Assembly: GCA_930633525.1 (NCBI GenBank) | Contig: CAKNFP010000002.1 | Span: forward strand, 62,001-126,000 | Length of the DNA stretch: 64,000 nucleotides | Direction: 5' to 3' | From: Hyphomicrobiales bacterium | GTDB lineage: Bacteria > Pseudomonadota > Alphaproteobacteria > Rhizobiales > Beijerinckiaceae | Shown: positions 9,120-18,384 of the stretch, piece by piece | How the letters are laid out: every line of letters starts with the position of its first letter | Position numbering within the stretch: position 1 is the first letter of the stretch | Notes under the pieces: model-generated | The model's input: the letters and a program-made list of their open reading frames with translations, nothing else | Database searches by the model: none | What the model was told of the DNA's origin: nothing | Made by a program: the position numbers and the translations under genes

Positions 9120-10784
9120 ATGACTTCCACATTTACTTCGGCCCAGACGTCTCAGAATGCGGCAGAGCCCGTTTTCGTGGACCCGATCACGGTAGAGGTT
9201 CTCGGAAGCGCCTTCCTCTCGATCGCGGAGGAGATGGGTGAAGCGCTCGTGCGTGCGAGTTATTCGACGAATATCAAGGAGCGCCGGGATTGTTCGACAG
9301 CGCTGTTCGACGCGGACGGCGAAACGCTCTGCCAGGCCGAGCATATCCCGATGCATCTCGGCTCGTTCCTTGGCTTCATCCCGCAGATCCTGGCTCGCCA
9401 TCCCGTCGCCGAGATCCAGCCTGGAGATGCCTTCGTCGGTAATGACGCCTATGCGGGCGGTGGCACGCATTTGCCGGATATCGTCATAGCCGAGCCGATT
9501 TTTTACAATGGGATCTTGATCGGCTGGGCGATCAATACAGCCCATCACGCAGATTTCGCCGATCGTCCGCACGCCCATATCTATCAGGAGGCGATCCGGA
9601 TTCCGCCCGTTCGGCTCTACCGCGAAGGTGTGCTGCAGAAGGACCTGCTCGATCTCATCCTGATCAACTGCCAGGTCCCGCGCGAGCGTGTTTCCGACCT
9701 GCGCGCCCAGATGGCCGCCAACCGGCTTGGTGTGCAGCGAATGGGCGAGCTCTGCGACCGCTATGGCCTCGATACGGTGCTCGCGGCGGGATCCGCGCTG
9801 AAAGACTATACGGAGCGCCGGATGCGCGCCGGCATCGCTGCGATCCCCGATGGCGTCTATCGCTTTTCCGATCAGTTCGACTGTCCGGAAGTGCCGGAGC
9901 CGATCACGCTCGGCGTGGAAATCACCATTGCCGGCGACGAGATGGGCCTGCGCTTCTCAGCGCCTCCACAGGTGCGCGCCAGCATCAACATCGTGCGCAC
10001 CGCGCTATTGGCGACGGTGTATTACGCGGTGAAGGCCGTTGTGGATCCGACCGTGCCGCCGAATGCCGGCATCGGCCGGCCGCTCACAGTGGAGGCGCCG
10101 CTCGGCAGCACGCTCAATTGCGTGGAACCGGCGGCGGTGAATGGGCGCATTCAGCCCTGCCAGCGTGTGGTGGATCTCATCCATGGCGCTCTGGCCCAGG
10201 CCGTTCCGGAGCGCATGCCGGCCGCAGCTTGCGGCTCGGCCACAGCCGCGCTTTTCAGCGGCCTGCGTCCGGACGGTGCGGGCGATGGGGCGGGCGTGCC
10301 CTGGGTCTATCTCGAGGCAATCGGGGGTGGCGGAGGCGCGCGTCCGGCCAAGGATGGGCTCGATGGCATCCAGGTGCATCTCACCAACACCTCGAACCTG
10401 CCGGTGGAGGCGCTGGAGCCCGAATATCCGCTCACGGTGCTGCGCTATGAGCTGGCGCGCGATTCCGGCGGCAAGGGCCGCCACCGGGGCGGCATGGGCC
10501 TGCGCCGGGTTTACCGCGCGGAGGCGGACTGCCGCATAGAGGTTGACGGCTCGCGCTTCCGCTCGGGGCCCTGGGGACTGGCCGGCGGCGACGCGGGGCA
10601 GTCAACGCGTTTTCTCATCGACGGTGAGCCGGCGGTCTTCACCAATGGCGCGGGCGTGCTCGCCGCTGGTGCCGTGCTCGACATCGTGACGCCCGGCGGT
10701 GGGGGCCATGGCCCGGCCCACGAGCGCAGCGAGGCTGATCACGTCCGCGACGCGGCCGACGGCTGGTTCATCCCCGCCGCATAG
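9120..10784 (+). CDS. Hydantoinase/oxoprolinase family protein, B subunit (second copy)
   Basis: 554 residues, closely paralogous to the B subunit at 1103-2749: both share MGEALVRASYSTNIKERRDCSTALF-like text (here about residues 38-62), GNDAYAGGGTHLPDI and a C-terminal TPGGGGHG. It starts 60 nt after the permease stop. No second A subunit accompanies it, so it either shares the single HyuA or is a redundant or divergent copy. Family function is ATP-dependent cyclic amide hydrolysis together with HyuA. The substrate is unknown. The call is firm at family level. Confidence 0.92.
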   Translation: MTSTFTSAQTSQNAAEPVFVDPITVEVLGSAFLSIAEEMGEALVRASYSTNIKERRDCSTALFDADGETLCQAEHIPMHLGSFLGFIPQILARHPVAEIQPGDAFVGNDAYAGGGTHLPDIVIAEPIFYNGILIGWAINTAHHADFADRPHAHIYQEAIRIPPVRLYREGVLQKDLLDLILINCQVPRERVSDLRAQMAANRLGVQRMGELCDRYGLDTVLAAGSALKDYTERRMRAGIAAIPDGVYRFSDQFDCPEVPEPITLGVEITIAGDEMGLRFSAPPQVRASINIVRTALLATVYYAVKAVVDPTVPPNAGIGRPLTVEAPLGSTLNCVEPAAVNGRIQPCQRVVDLIHGALAQAVPERMPAAACGSATAALFSGLRPDGAGDGAGVPWVYLEAIGGGGGARPAKDGLDGIQVHLTNTSNLPVEALEPEYPLTVLRYELARDSGGKGRHRGGMGLRRVYRAEADCRIEVDGSRFRSGPWGLAGGDAGQSTRFLIDGEPAVFTNGAGVLAAGAVLDIVTPGGGGHGPAHERSEADHVRDAADGWFIPAA

Positions 10785-10870
10785 GCCGGGCAGAAGAAGC
10801 AACAAGGAGGAGAACGGCACAGGGCAATTTGCAGGGTTTCGTCGTCGACAACAACCAGAAGGGACACACC

Positions 10871-12430
10871 ATGCAGACCACATTCAATCACGGGCCTGGC
10901 CTCAGCCGGCGCCATCTTCTTGCTGGCCTGGGGAGTGCAGCGGGGCTCGCGCTCGTCGCTCCCACATGGCGCCGGGCCCATGCCGCAGGTGCGCTGTTAC
11001 GCGTGGGGCTCTCGGCTTATCCATCGAACTTCAGCCCGTTCGCGAACGTCGGTACGGCGGCGGAGACCGTCAAGCTGCAATCATTCCGTGGGCTCATGAG
11101 CTACGAGCCGGATGGCAAGCTGCGCGGGGAACTTGCCGAGAGCTGGAAGCAGGATGACGACACCACGGTCGTCTTCAACCTGAGGCCCGCCAAGTTTCAC
11201 AATGGCGACCCGGTGACCGCAGATGACGTGGTCTTCTCCTTCGAGACCATGGGCGCCGAGCCCTCGACGGCCTTCATGAAGCCGTTCTTCGCCTCGCTCG
11301 CGGCGATCGAGGCCGTCGATCCCAAGACGGTGCGCATCAAGCTCAAGGCGCCGGACGCGGCCTTTCTCGTTGGGCTCGCAAGCTATGACGCGCCTGTGGT
11401 GTCACGTCGCTCGATGAAGGAGGACGCGACGAAGCCGGTCGGCGCCGGCCCCTATCTGGTGACTGGTATGGAACGGGGAACGGCGATCGATCTCAAAGCG
11501 TTCGATGGATTCTTCCGGCCGGGCCTGCCCAAGTCGCCGCTGCTGCGCTTCGTGGTCTATGCCGATGAAAGCGCGCGCGTCGCGGCGCTCCGCTCGGGCG
11601 ATGTCGATCTCATCGAATATGTGCCTTCGCCGGCCATGGGCGCGATCGAACAGGACGCGAACCTCGCGCTCGATGCGGTCGAGGGGCCGGCATCGCTGGT
11701 GATGTTCAATGTGAAGAGCGGGCCTTTCGTCGATCCGCGGGTACGCCGCGCGGTCGGCTATGCCATCGACCGGCAGGCGATCATCGACGGCGCCTTCTCG
11801 GGCCGCGCCGCGCTCAGCGGCCCGCTGCCACTCAGCCGCGCTTCGCCCTATTTCGATCCGGCGTCCGTCAATATCTTCAAGCGTGACCTCGCCAAGGCGA
11901 AGGCTCTTCTGGCGGAGGCGGGATATCCCAACGGATTTACGACGAGCATCCTGGCGACGAGCCAGTATAGCGTTCACCGTGATCCGGCGATCGTCATCCA
12001 GCGCAGCCTGGTCGATGTTGGCATTCAGGGCGAGTTGAACTTGCCCGATTGGGCGACCCGCGTGCAACTCGGCAACAAGGGTCAGTACCACATGAGCGTG
12101 ACCGCGACATCGCTCGACAACAACGACCCGGCGGGGCTCGACGGTGTTCTCGGCTCCGGCCTTCCGCCAGCCTTCTCGCGTCCTTGGGGATATGCCAATG
12201 CCGAAGTCGACCGGCTCGTGCGTGCCGGCCGCAGCACGCTCGATGTCGACAAGCGCAAGGCGATCTATGCCGACCTTGAGAAGGCTGTCGTCGCGGATCC
12301 CGGCATCATCAGCCTCGTCTTCCGCCATCAGGCCTATGCACGGCGCAAGGCGGTGTCGGGCTTCGTCAATCTGCCGGGCTTCCTCACATTGACGTCCGGC
12401 TTCGCCATCGAGACGGCGTCTGTCGGCTGA
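10871..12430 (+). CDS. ABC transporter substrate-binding protein, dipeptide/oligopeptide type (SBP family 5, second copy)
   Basis: 519 residues from the ATG preceded by GAAGGGA; an in-frame start 42 nt earlier lacks a good ribosome site. The N-terminus (LSRRHLLAGLGSAAGLALVAP) is a Tat-type signal with cleavage near AHAAG. It parallels the first binding protein closely: VGLSAYPSNFSPFANVGTAAETVK against FGLSAYPGAFSVWGQVGTAATTVK. It follows the second HyuB and is not followed by permeases, so it probably shares the channel encoded at 7246-9059 (inference) and widens its ligand range. Confidence 0.93.
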   Translation: MQTTFNHGPGLSRRHLLAGLGSAAGLALVAPTWRRAHAAGALLRVGLSAYPSNFSPFANVGTAAETVKLQSFRGLMSYEPDGKLRGELAESWKQDDDTTVVFNLRPAKFHNGDPVTADDVVFSFETMGAEPSTAFMKPFFASLAAIEAVDPKTVRIKLKAPDAAFLVGLASYDAPVVSRRSMKEDATKPVGAGPYLVTGMERGTAIDLKAFDGFFRPGLPKSPLLRFVVYADESARVAALRSGDVDLIEYVPSPAMGAIEQDANLALDAVEGPASLVMFNVKSGPFVDPRVRRAVGYAIDRQAIIDGAFSGRAALSGPLPLSRASPYFDPASVNIFKRDLAKAKALLAEAGYPNGFTTSILATSQYSVHRDPAIVIQRSLVDVGIQGELNLPDWATRVQLGNKGQYHMSVTATSLDNNDPAGLDGVLGSGLPPAFSRPWGYANAEVDRLVRAGRSTLDVDKRKAIYADLEKAVVADPGIISLVFRHQAYARRKAVSGFVNLPGFLTLTSGFAIETASVG

Positions 12431-12443
12431 ATGTGAGGGCAAG

Positions 12444-13478
12444 ATGACAAACGCTGTCGAGACGACGCAACGCGAGGGCCGGGTTCATCTCGACCTCGCC
12501 GAAGTGGAGGACCTGGCCATCCAGGTTCTCACACGGGCGGGGCTGTCGCAGCGCCACGCCCTCCCGGTCGCCGCGCAATTCGCGGCGGCCGAGGCGGACG
12601 GCATTCCAAGCCATGGCCTGGCGCGCGTGCCAAGCACAGCAGCCATGGTCATGGCGGGCAAGATCGCCGCGGACCCGGAGCCGGTCATCACCTTCCCCAA
12701 AGCGGGCGTCGTGCATGTGGAAGGCCGCGACGGCTTTCCGCACCTGGCGATCGACAAGGCGCGTCCCCTGCTCGTCGAGCGCGCGCGGGACAATGGCATC
12801 GCTGTCCTGGCGGTCGCCAATGCCTATGCCTGCGGCGTGCTGGGCTATCACACGGAGCGGCTGGCGGCCGAAGGGCTTCTCGTGATGGGCTTCACCCAGG
12901 CGCCCGCGTCAATCGCCCCCTCGGGTGGCAAGCGGCCCGTCATCGGCACCAATCCCATGTCGATCGCCGCGCGGCGGCCCGATGGCACCTGTTTTGTCAT
13001 CGATCAGTCCTCCTCCGTGGTGGCGAAGAGCGAGGTGATGGATCGTGCGGCGCATGGTGAGGACATACCGTCTCACTGGGCCTTTGATCGGGAAGGGCGT
13101 CCGACCACTTCGCCGAAGGCCGCCCTTGATGGCGGCACCATGGCGCCCTTCGGGGAGTACAAGGGCTTCGGTGTCGGCCTGATCGTGGAGCTGTTCGCGG
13201 CCGTCTACACCGGAAGCGCCCTTGGGCTTGATGCGACCCCGCTCGTCGATCCGAAAACTGGGCCTTCACGGATTGGCGCGACCTTTATCGCGCTCGATGC
13301 CGCAGGCGTCGCTGGCGCCGGTTTCGGAACTGCACTGGAACGGTTGCTGGCGGCCATTGCCGACCAGCCCGGCGTACGGGTGCCGGGGGAGAGAAGGAGG
13401 GCTATGCGGGCGCGGACCGCGAGCGAAGGCATAACAATTCCCGCGAAGCTGCATCAGCAACTGCTCGCCATGCTGTGA
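12444..13478 (+). CDS. Ldh2/DpkA-type NAD(P)H-dependent oxidoreductase (malate/lactate dehydrogenase-like family)
   Basis: 344 residues, normal for this family. Seen motifs: DGIPSHGLARVP (about 52-63), GTNPMSIAARRPDG, IDQSSSVVAKSEV and GEYKGFGVGLIVELFAA. The family holds L-malate, L-lactate and ureidoglycolate dehydrogenases and the delta1-piperideine/pyrroline-2-carboxylate reductase DpkA. Next to two DAO-type oxidases that can yield cyclic imines, a DpkA-like reductase role is attractive but inferred. The gene starts 13 nt after the binding-protein stop, with GAGGGCAAG as ribosome site, so it is in the same operon. Confidence 0.88.
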   Translation: MTNAVETTQREGRVHLDLAEVEDLAIQVLTRAGLSQRHALPVAAQFAAAEADGIPSHGLARVPSTAAMVMAGKIAADPEPVITFPKAGVVHVEGRDGFPHLAIDKARPLLVERARDNGIAVLAVANAYACGVLGYHTERLAAEGLLVMGFTQAPASIAPSGGKRPVIGTNPMSIAARRPDGTCFVIDQSSSVVAKSEVMDRAAHGEDIPSHWAFDREGRPTTSPKAALDGGTMAPFGEYKGFGVGLIVELFAAVYTGSALGLDATPLVDPKTGPSRIGATFIALDAAGVAGAGFGTALERLLAAIADQPGVRVPGERRRAMRARTASEGITIPAKLHQQLLAML

Positions 13479-13636
13479 CGTTGTTCTTCCGATAGTCAAA
13501 ATAGTAATTGATGCATGTTTTTGAGTATCGGATCTGAATTGACGAAGATGTCGCATTTTCTCACTGTGGTTTCAGAGTGGGAGCTGGCCAAAAGCCTGGC
13601 GATTCTCCTCGATCTCATCCAAAGAGGATTCCAGCT

Positions 13637-14806
13637 ATGACCGACGTGGTCGTCATCGGCGCGGGCATCAGCGGCGCCGCGAGCGCCTATGAGCTGGCGA
13701 AGGCGGGGCTCGATGTCGTCCTTGTCGATCGCTTCGGGCCTGCCGCGATGGCATCGGGCTGGACGCTCGCCGGCGTGCGCCAGTCCGGCCGTCATCCGGC
13801 TGAACTGCCGCTGGCTCGCGCGGCGGTCGCGCTCTGGCCGACGCTGGCCAGCGAGCTTGACGGCGCAACCCATTATCGCCGCAGTGGCAACCTGCGGCTT
13901 GCACGAACGGAAGCGGAAGCCGCGGTCATCCGCCAGTTGGTCGATGAGCAATCCTCCGCCGGGCTGGAGATAGATTTCCTCGCAAGTTCCGCTGACGTGC
14001 GTGCCGTCGCGCCAGCGCTCTCCGAACGGGTTCTCTGCGCCTCGCTGTGCCAGAGCGACGGCAGCGCCGATGCGGCAGCCAGCGTCGCGGCCTTCGTCAA
14101 GGCGGCCGAGCGCCTCGGGGCGAGGCTGCGCTTCGGCGAACGCGTCATCAGGCTTCAGACCGAGCGGGGACGCATCACGGGCGTCAAGACGGACAGGGGT
14201 AGCATTGCGGCGCGCCACGTGGTGGTGGCCGCAGGCATCTTCGGCAATGAACTGATCGCGCCTTTTGGTCTCCATGTGCCCCTCGAGGTTCCCATGGTCA
14301 CCGTGCTGCGCTCGGCGCCAATGGCGTCCGTGCTCGAACAGGTGATCGGCGTCGCCAATGCGGACTGTGCAGGTCGCCAGGAGCACAACGGCCGCTTCCG
14401 CGTCACAAGCGGCCTGAAGACCTGGCCGGGCCGGATGCAGGACGTGGCAGGGCCGGAGGGCATCAGGCCGCGCGTCATGCCGACAGCGGACAGCATCGGA
14501 GAGGTTGTTCGCCTGATCGGTGATGTGATCCCGGCTTTCCAAAGCGCCGAGATCGAGGACGTCTGGTCGGGCCTGATCGATCTGACGCCGGATGCGCTGC
14601 CGGTGATCGATGCGCCTGAGCTTGTCGAGGGCTTGGTCGTGGCCATGGGCTTTTCCGGACATGGTTTCTGTCTCGGGCCGATCACTGGACGCATCGTGCG
14701 GGACCTCGTGACCAATAAGGCGACGCACCTGCCGATCGCGCCCTTCGCGATTGACCGCTTCGGTTCCCTGTCCGGGGTCCGCGCGCCCGCGACACTGCAT
14801 GGCTAG
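13637..14806 (+). CDS. DAO-family FAD-dependent oxidoreductase (second copy, stand-alone)
   Basis: 389 residues from the ATG with AAGAGGA upstream. FAD motif VVIGAGISGAASAYELA at about residues 5-21 and C-terminal GFSGHGFCLGPITG. It is a paralogue of the DAO subunit at 4471-5610: both carry GVRQxGRHPAELP-LAR after the FAD motif. It has no ferredoxin or BFD partner beside it, so it could be an oxidase, or borrow the partners encoded 10 kb upstream. A 158-nt AT-richer gap precedes it, which may hold its own promoter; no convincing -35/-10 pair was found there. The substrate is probably a small amino or imino acid. Confidence 0.87.
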   Translation: MTDVVVIGAGISGAASAYELAKAGLDVVLVDRFGPAAMASGWTLAGVRQSGRHPAELPLARAAVALWPTLASELDGATHYRRSGNLRLARTEAEAAVIRQLVDEQSSAGLEIDFLASSADVRAVAPALSERVLCASLCQSDGSADAAASVAAFVKAAERLGARLRFGERVIRLQTERGRITGVKTDRGSIAARHVVVAAGIFGNELIAPFGLHVPLEVPMVTVLRSAPMASVLEQVIGVANADCAGRQEHNGRFRVTSGLKTWPGRMQDVAGPEGIRPRVMPTADSIGEVVRLIGDVIPAFQSAEIEDVWSGLIDLTPDALPVIDAPELVEGLVVAMGFSGHGFCLGPITGRIVRDLVTNKATHLPIAPFAIDRFGSLSGVRAPATLHG

Positions 14807-15006
14807 TGCCGGCGGCCATCGGAAACCGGATTTCACTTTTCCGTACAATGCTCCGAGAGCGCAGCCGAACGGCGAACAGCCCTCACTCAAGAAGACACTT
14901 CCCCTCGCGCGGCGATGTGCTAAGCCGGCAATGGTCTTGGTCACGCGACTGGCCATGCGTCCTAGCCACGCGTCTCGGCGAATGGCCTTGGTCAATGGTT
15001 CTGCTA

Positions 15007-15024
15007 CGGTCCCGCGCGGGACCG
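15007..15024. promoter_or_regulatory. Perfect 18-bp palindrome upstream of the Na/phosphate symporter
   Basis: CGGTCCCGCGCGGGACCG is a perfect dyad placed 113 nt before the symporter start, within the 331-nt gap 14807-15137. No T-run follows on either strand, so a simple terminator is unlikely, and an operator or an RNA hairpin is possible. The rest of this gap shows no credible coding region. Confidence 0.4.
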
Positions 15025-15137
15025 GCGTCGCGCGGCGTGAAGCTCGCGGAACGGAGAGGGGCGTCCATGGCGAAAGCCGGAGCCGGTTATGCGCTGGGGT
15101 GGGGCGGATGCTCTAGTACACAGGGGAGCCGCTGACG

Positions 15138-17000
15138 ATGAACGGGGTCGACAGGCCGGGCGGGTCCTGGCGGCATTATGCGACGAACAGCCTGGCCATC
15201 CTGCTGGCCGGTGCGCTCGCCGCGAGTTTCTGGCAAAGTCGGAACTGGACCACGCTCTGCGCGGGTCTGGCGCTGTTCCTCTTCGGCATGCAATGCCTGG
15301 AGGAGGGGCTGCGCAATCTGGCCGGCGAGAAGCTGGAGAGCATGCTGGCGCGGGGCACCGCGACACGCTTCAAGAGCCTGATGATCGGCATCGTCGGCAC
15401 GACGGTGCTGCAGTCGAGCACGCTCGTCTCGCTGATGACGATCGCCTTCATCACGACCGGCCTGATCGGCCTGGTCGCGGGCATCGCCATCATCTTCGGC
15501 GCCAATCTCGGCGCGACGACCGGCATCTGGCTTCTGGCGCTGGCGGGTCAGAATTTCGGGCTGGCGCCATTGGCCATGCCGCTGATGATCTTTGGTGTCC
15601 TGGCGAGCTTCATGGGGCCGAAGGCAAAAGCCTCCGGGCGCATTCTGCTCGGCATAGCCTTTATCCTGCTCGGTATCGACCAGATCAGGACAGGCTTTTC
15701 GAGCGTCACCGAAACGCTCGATCTTGCCGCGGTTCAACTCACGGGATGGCTCGGCAGCCTCGTCTTCCTCGGTGCCGGCCTTGTGCTGACGCTTGTCTTG
15801 CAGTCGACCCATGCAACGCTGATGCTGACCCTCACCGCGCTTTCGCTCGGTCAGATCGACGTGACGCAGGGAGCCGCGATCGCCATCGGCGCGAACGTCG
15901 GGAGCAGCGTGACGACCGGGCTCGCGGGAGCGCTTGGTGGCAATCGCAGTGGCCAGCAACTGGCATTGGCGCATGTCCTGTTCAATGTGGTCACGGCCGT
16001 CGTCGCCTTCGTGCTGCTGCCCGCTTTCCTGTGGCTGACGAAGGAGATCGCGAGCCTGATCGGTTTTGCGGGCAATGATCTCATCATGCTGGCCATCTTC
16101 CATTCGCTGTTCAACGGCCTCGGCGTTGCCCTGTTCTGGCCGCTGCTGGACGCGTTTGCCGGCTTTTTGCGTAAAGTCTTGCCGGAGCAGGAGGAGCCGC
16201 ACGTCCTCCTGCCCAGCGGGCCTGGGGTCACCGCGCCTGTCGAGCGGACCCGCGCCCGGTACCTGACGAAGCAGGCGCTGAGCTCGCCCGACACGGCCGC
16301 TTCAGCCGTCGTGATGGAGCTCCAGCATCTGGGACGTCTCGGCGCCGAGGTCATCTGCCATGCGCTCTACCTGCCGGTGAGTGAGCTGGACCGCGCGCAG
16401 CATGACGAAGCGTTGCTCGCATCGCGCCCAGCCGACACCTATGCCGACGCGGAGACGTTGTATCAGCGCCATATCAAGGGAGTGTACGGCGATCTCCTGA
16501 GCTTCATGGGGCGCATCGATACGAGCAAGGAGAGTCCGGAAAAGCAGAATTTCTGGACGGTCTGCCAGGTGGCCGCGCTGCAACTGGTCGAAACGGTCAA
16601 GGATGCCAAGCACCTGCAGAAAAACCTGGGCTATTATCTGCGGCAGCCGGATTCTCCGGTACGCCGCGCCTATGTCGAATTGCGGCGCCAGCTCATCACC
16701 GTCATGCAAGAGATCCGTACCGCCGCCAACGCGGACGAGGCGGATTGGGACGCGCTGGCCAGCCGGCTCGATCAGGACATCAGGTCGTTTGAGATCCATT
16801 TCCGCGGGAGTGCATTGGCGGCGCTGCGCGCGGATGAGATCGATGGCCTGCAATTGAGTTCGCTGCTCAACGACCTCGGCTATGTCGGCAAGATCAGCCG
16901 TGGCCTGAAGGCTCTCGTCGTGCTGCGCCATGACAGCCAGGACGGTCTCATCCGGACGATCAGGCTAGACGATCAGCTGGAACCCTTGATCGTTGCCTGA
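15138..17000 (+). CDS. Na/Pi cotransporter family protein with C-terminal PhoU-like domain
   Basis: 620 residues. The N-terminal part has the two inverted-repeat QSS-type motifs of the NaPi_2b family: LQSSTLVSLMTIAFITTGLIG with GANLGATTGIW, and LQSTHATLMLTLTALSLGQ with IGANVGSSVTTG, within about nine membrane segments. From about residue 380 the protein becomes soluble and helical, like a PhoU domain. It is expected in the inner membrane, moving phosphate with sodium (family knowledge). It stands alone after a 331-nt gap and converges on the hydrolase gene 38 nt downstream. Confidence 0.93.
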   Translation: MNGVDRPGGSWRHYATNSLAILLAGALAASFWQSRNWTTLCAGLALFLFGMQCLEEGLRNLAGEKLESMLARGTATRFKSLMIGIVGTTVLQSSTLVSLMTIAFITTGLIGLVAGIAIIFGANLGATTGIWLLALAGQNFGLAPLAMPLMIFGVLASFMGPKAKASGRILLGIAFILLGIDQIRTGFSSVTETLDLAAVQLTGWLGSLVFLGAGLVLTLVLQSTHATLMLTLTALSLGQIDVTQGAAIAIGANVGSSVTTGLAGALGGNRSGQQLALAHVLFNVVTAVVAFVLLPAFLWLTKEIASLIGFAGNDLIMLAIFHSLFNGLGVALFWPLLDAFAGFLRKVLPEQEEPHVLLPSGPGVTAPVERTRARYLTKQALSSPDTAASAVVMELQHLGRLGAEVICHALYLPVSELDRAQHDEALLASRPADTYADAETLYQRHIKGVYGDLLSFMGRIDTSKESPEKQNFWTVCQVAALQLVETVKDAKHLQKNLGYYLRQPDSPVRRAYVELRRQLITVMQEIRTAANADEADWDALASRLDQDIRSFEIHFRGSALAALRADEIDGLQLSSLLNDLGYVGKISRGLKALVVLRHDSQDGLIRTIRLDDQLEPLIVA

Positions 17001-17038
17001 GGGCCTTCGCGCACATGGCATGGGCAGGCGCGGCGGCC

Positions 17039-18166
17039 TCAGCGCGGAGCCAGAGCCCGGCCGGCGAGGTCGAAGGGACTGGAGAGTGTCGTTCCCACCG
17101 CCTCGAAGATGAAGGCGCCGGCACGTCGCAGCCCATTTCCCGCGCCGCCGTCAGCCGTGGAGGCGAGGCTCGGATAAAGCTGGGCGAGATTGACGTAGCG
17201 GTCGTGGTTGAAGCTGTCGGAGGCCGTCAGTTTGGAGATGTCGACAATCTGCAGATTGGCCTTCAGGGCCGCCTCCTGAATACGCGTGTCGTTGATATCG
17301 AGCGCGCCAAGCCGGGGACGGGCACCCGCGAGCCTGCCGGAGAGCGAGAGGGCGCGATCATCGGAGGCAACCAGCACTGTGATGGGTTCGCGCAGGGGAC
17401 CAATGACCATCATCTGACTGCGAAACACATCGACGTCGATATCGGGGGCCGCGAGGACCACATCGAGGCGGTCGAGGACCGCGACGCGCCCTGTCAGCTT
17501 GAGTTGGCGTAGCGCTTCCACCGTGAGCCACCCGCCCATACTGTGTCCTACGAGCGTGATCTTGTCGTTGGGGTACGCACGCGTGAGCGTGGTCAGCAGC
17601 TGCACGAGCCCGTCGCGCGAATAGGTCGCGGCGTCCTTGTCGGCGATGTAGCCGGTGACCGCGGCCTCGGAGGGCCATGCAAAGAGGATCGGAACGCCGT
17701 CGATGTCGGCATCAGCGGTCATCTGCGCGAGGCGAAACAGCGCTTCCTGGAAGTTGGTGTTGAAGCCATGCACGAATACACCGATGCGCTCCGGCCCTCT
17801 TGTCCCGCGTTGGCGTGCGACCCGATTGTAGAATTGCTGCGCGTCAAGGATCTCCTGAGCAACGACAACAAAGTTGCGCGCTGGATCGCTTGTTCCTGCC
17901 GACCATTCGATTTCCCCCGGCTTGTGCACGGGCGGGATCGCAATGGTGAATTCCGCATAGTTCAGGGCTGGCGCACGGCCGGCGGAGAAGGCGTTGCTGT
18001 TGCTGCTCATTCGCTCGCGGGTCGTCGCGACATAGACCTTGACCAGCTTGGCGCCCTGGGGTGGTGCACTCACCGTGTTGAGCGCATCGGGCCCGGGCCT
18101 GGTGGCGCAGGCGGCAAGCAGAATGAGCAGTGTTCCGAGCAGCCCGCCCCGTATCCAGTTACGCAT
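17039..18166 (-). CDS. Lipoprotein alpha/beta hydrolase (DUF900 type)
   Basis: 375 residues from the ATG at 18166, chosen because it places a lipoprotein signal (MRNWIRGGLLGTLLILLAAC, lipobox LAAC at 17-20) at the N-terminus; a start 72 nt upstream is possible. The hydrolase core shows IGVFVHGFNTNFQEALFRLAQ and the nucleophile elbow VGHSMGGW (Ser in GHSMG), with AWPSEAAVTGYIADKDAATYSRDGL between them, typical of DUF900 serine hydrolases. It is probably anchored on the periplasmic side. Substrate unknown. No operon partner is evident; the TetR gene 218 nt upstream has the same orientation. Confidence 0.85.
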   Translation of the reverse strand: MRNWIRGGLLGTLLILLAACATRPGPDALNTVSAPPQGAKLVKVYVATTRERMSSNSNAFSAGRAPALNYAEFTIAIPPVHKPGEIEWSAGTSDPARNFVVVAQEILDAQQFYNRVARQRGTRGPERIGVFVHGFNTNFQEALFRLAQMTADADIDGVPILFAWPSEAAVTGYIADKDAATYSRDGLVQLLTTLTRAYPNDKITLVGHSMGGWLTVEALRQLKLTGRVAVLDRLDVVLAAPDIDVDVFRSQMMVIGPLREPITVLVASDDRALSLSGRLAGARPRLGALDINDTRIQEAALKANLQIVDISKLTASDSFNHDRYVNLAQLYPSLASTADGGAGNGLRRAGAFIFEAVGTTLSSPFDLAGRALAPR

Positions 18167-18384
18167 GGCGTGAACCGCCCGCGCGGGGAACTCGGCCGAC
18201 ATCGACGCCACGAACGGTTCCTGCTCTCGCCAGATCACACCACCCTGTAGCCGGATATGTCATCATACGGTCTCTATGCGATGAAGTACAATCTGGAGCT
18301 ATGGGGGAAAACTATTGCCAAGCTATTGCGGTTAATGTGCGAACACTTCCATCGCGATCGCATATTCTGCATATCTTGACGATT

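Noticed and set aside
8202..9578. 458-residue antisense frame across the permease and second HyuB genes
   Set aside because: It spans two unrelated genes on the other strand and shows only low-complexity text.
15007..15024. Rho-independent terminator at the CGGTCCCGCGCGGGACCG dyad
   Set aside because: No T-run follows on either strand, and it lies closer to the downstream gene start than to the upstream gene end.
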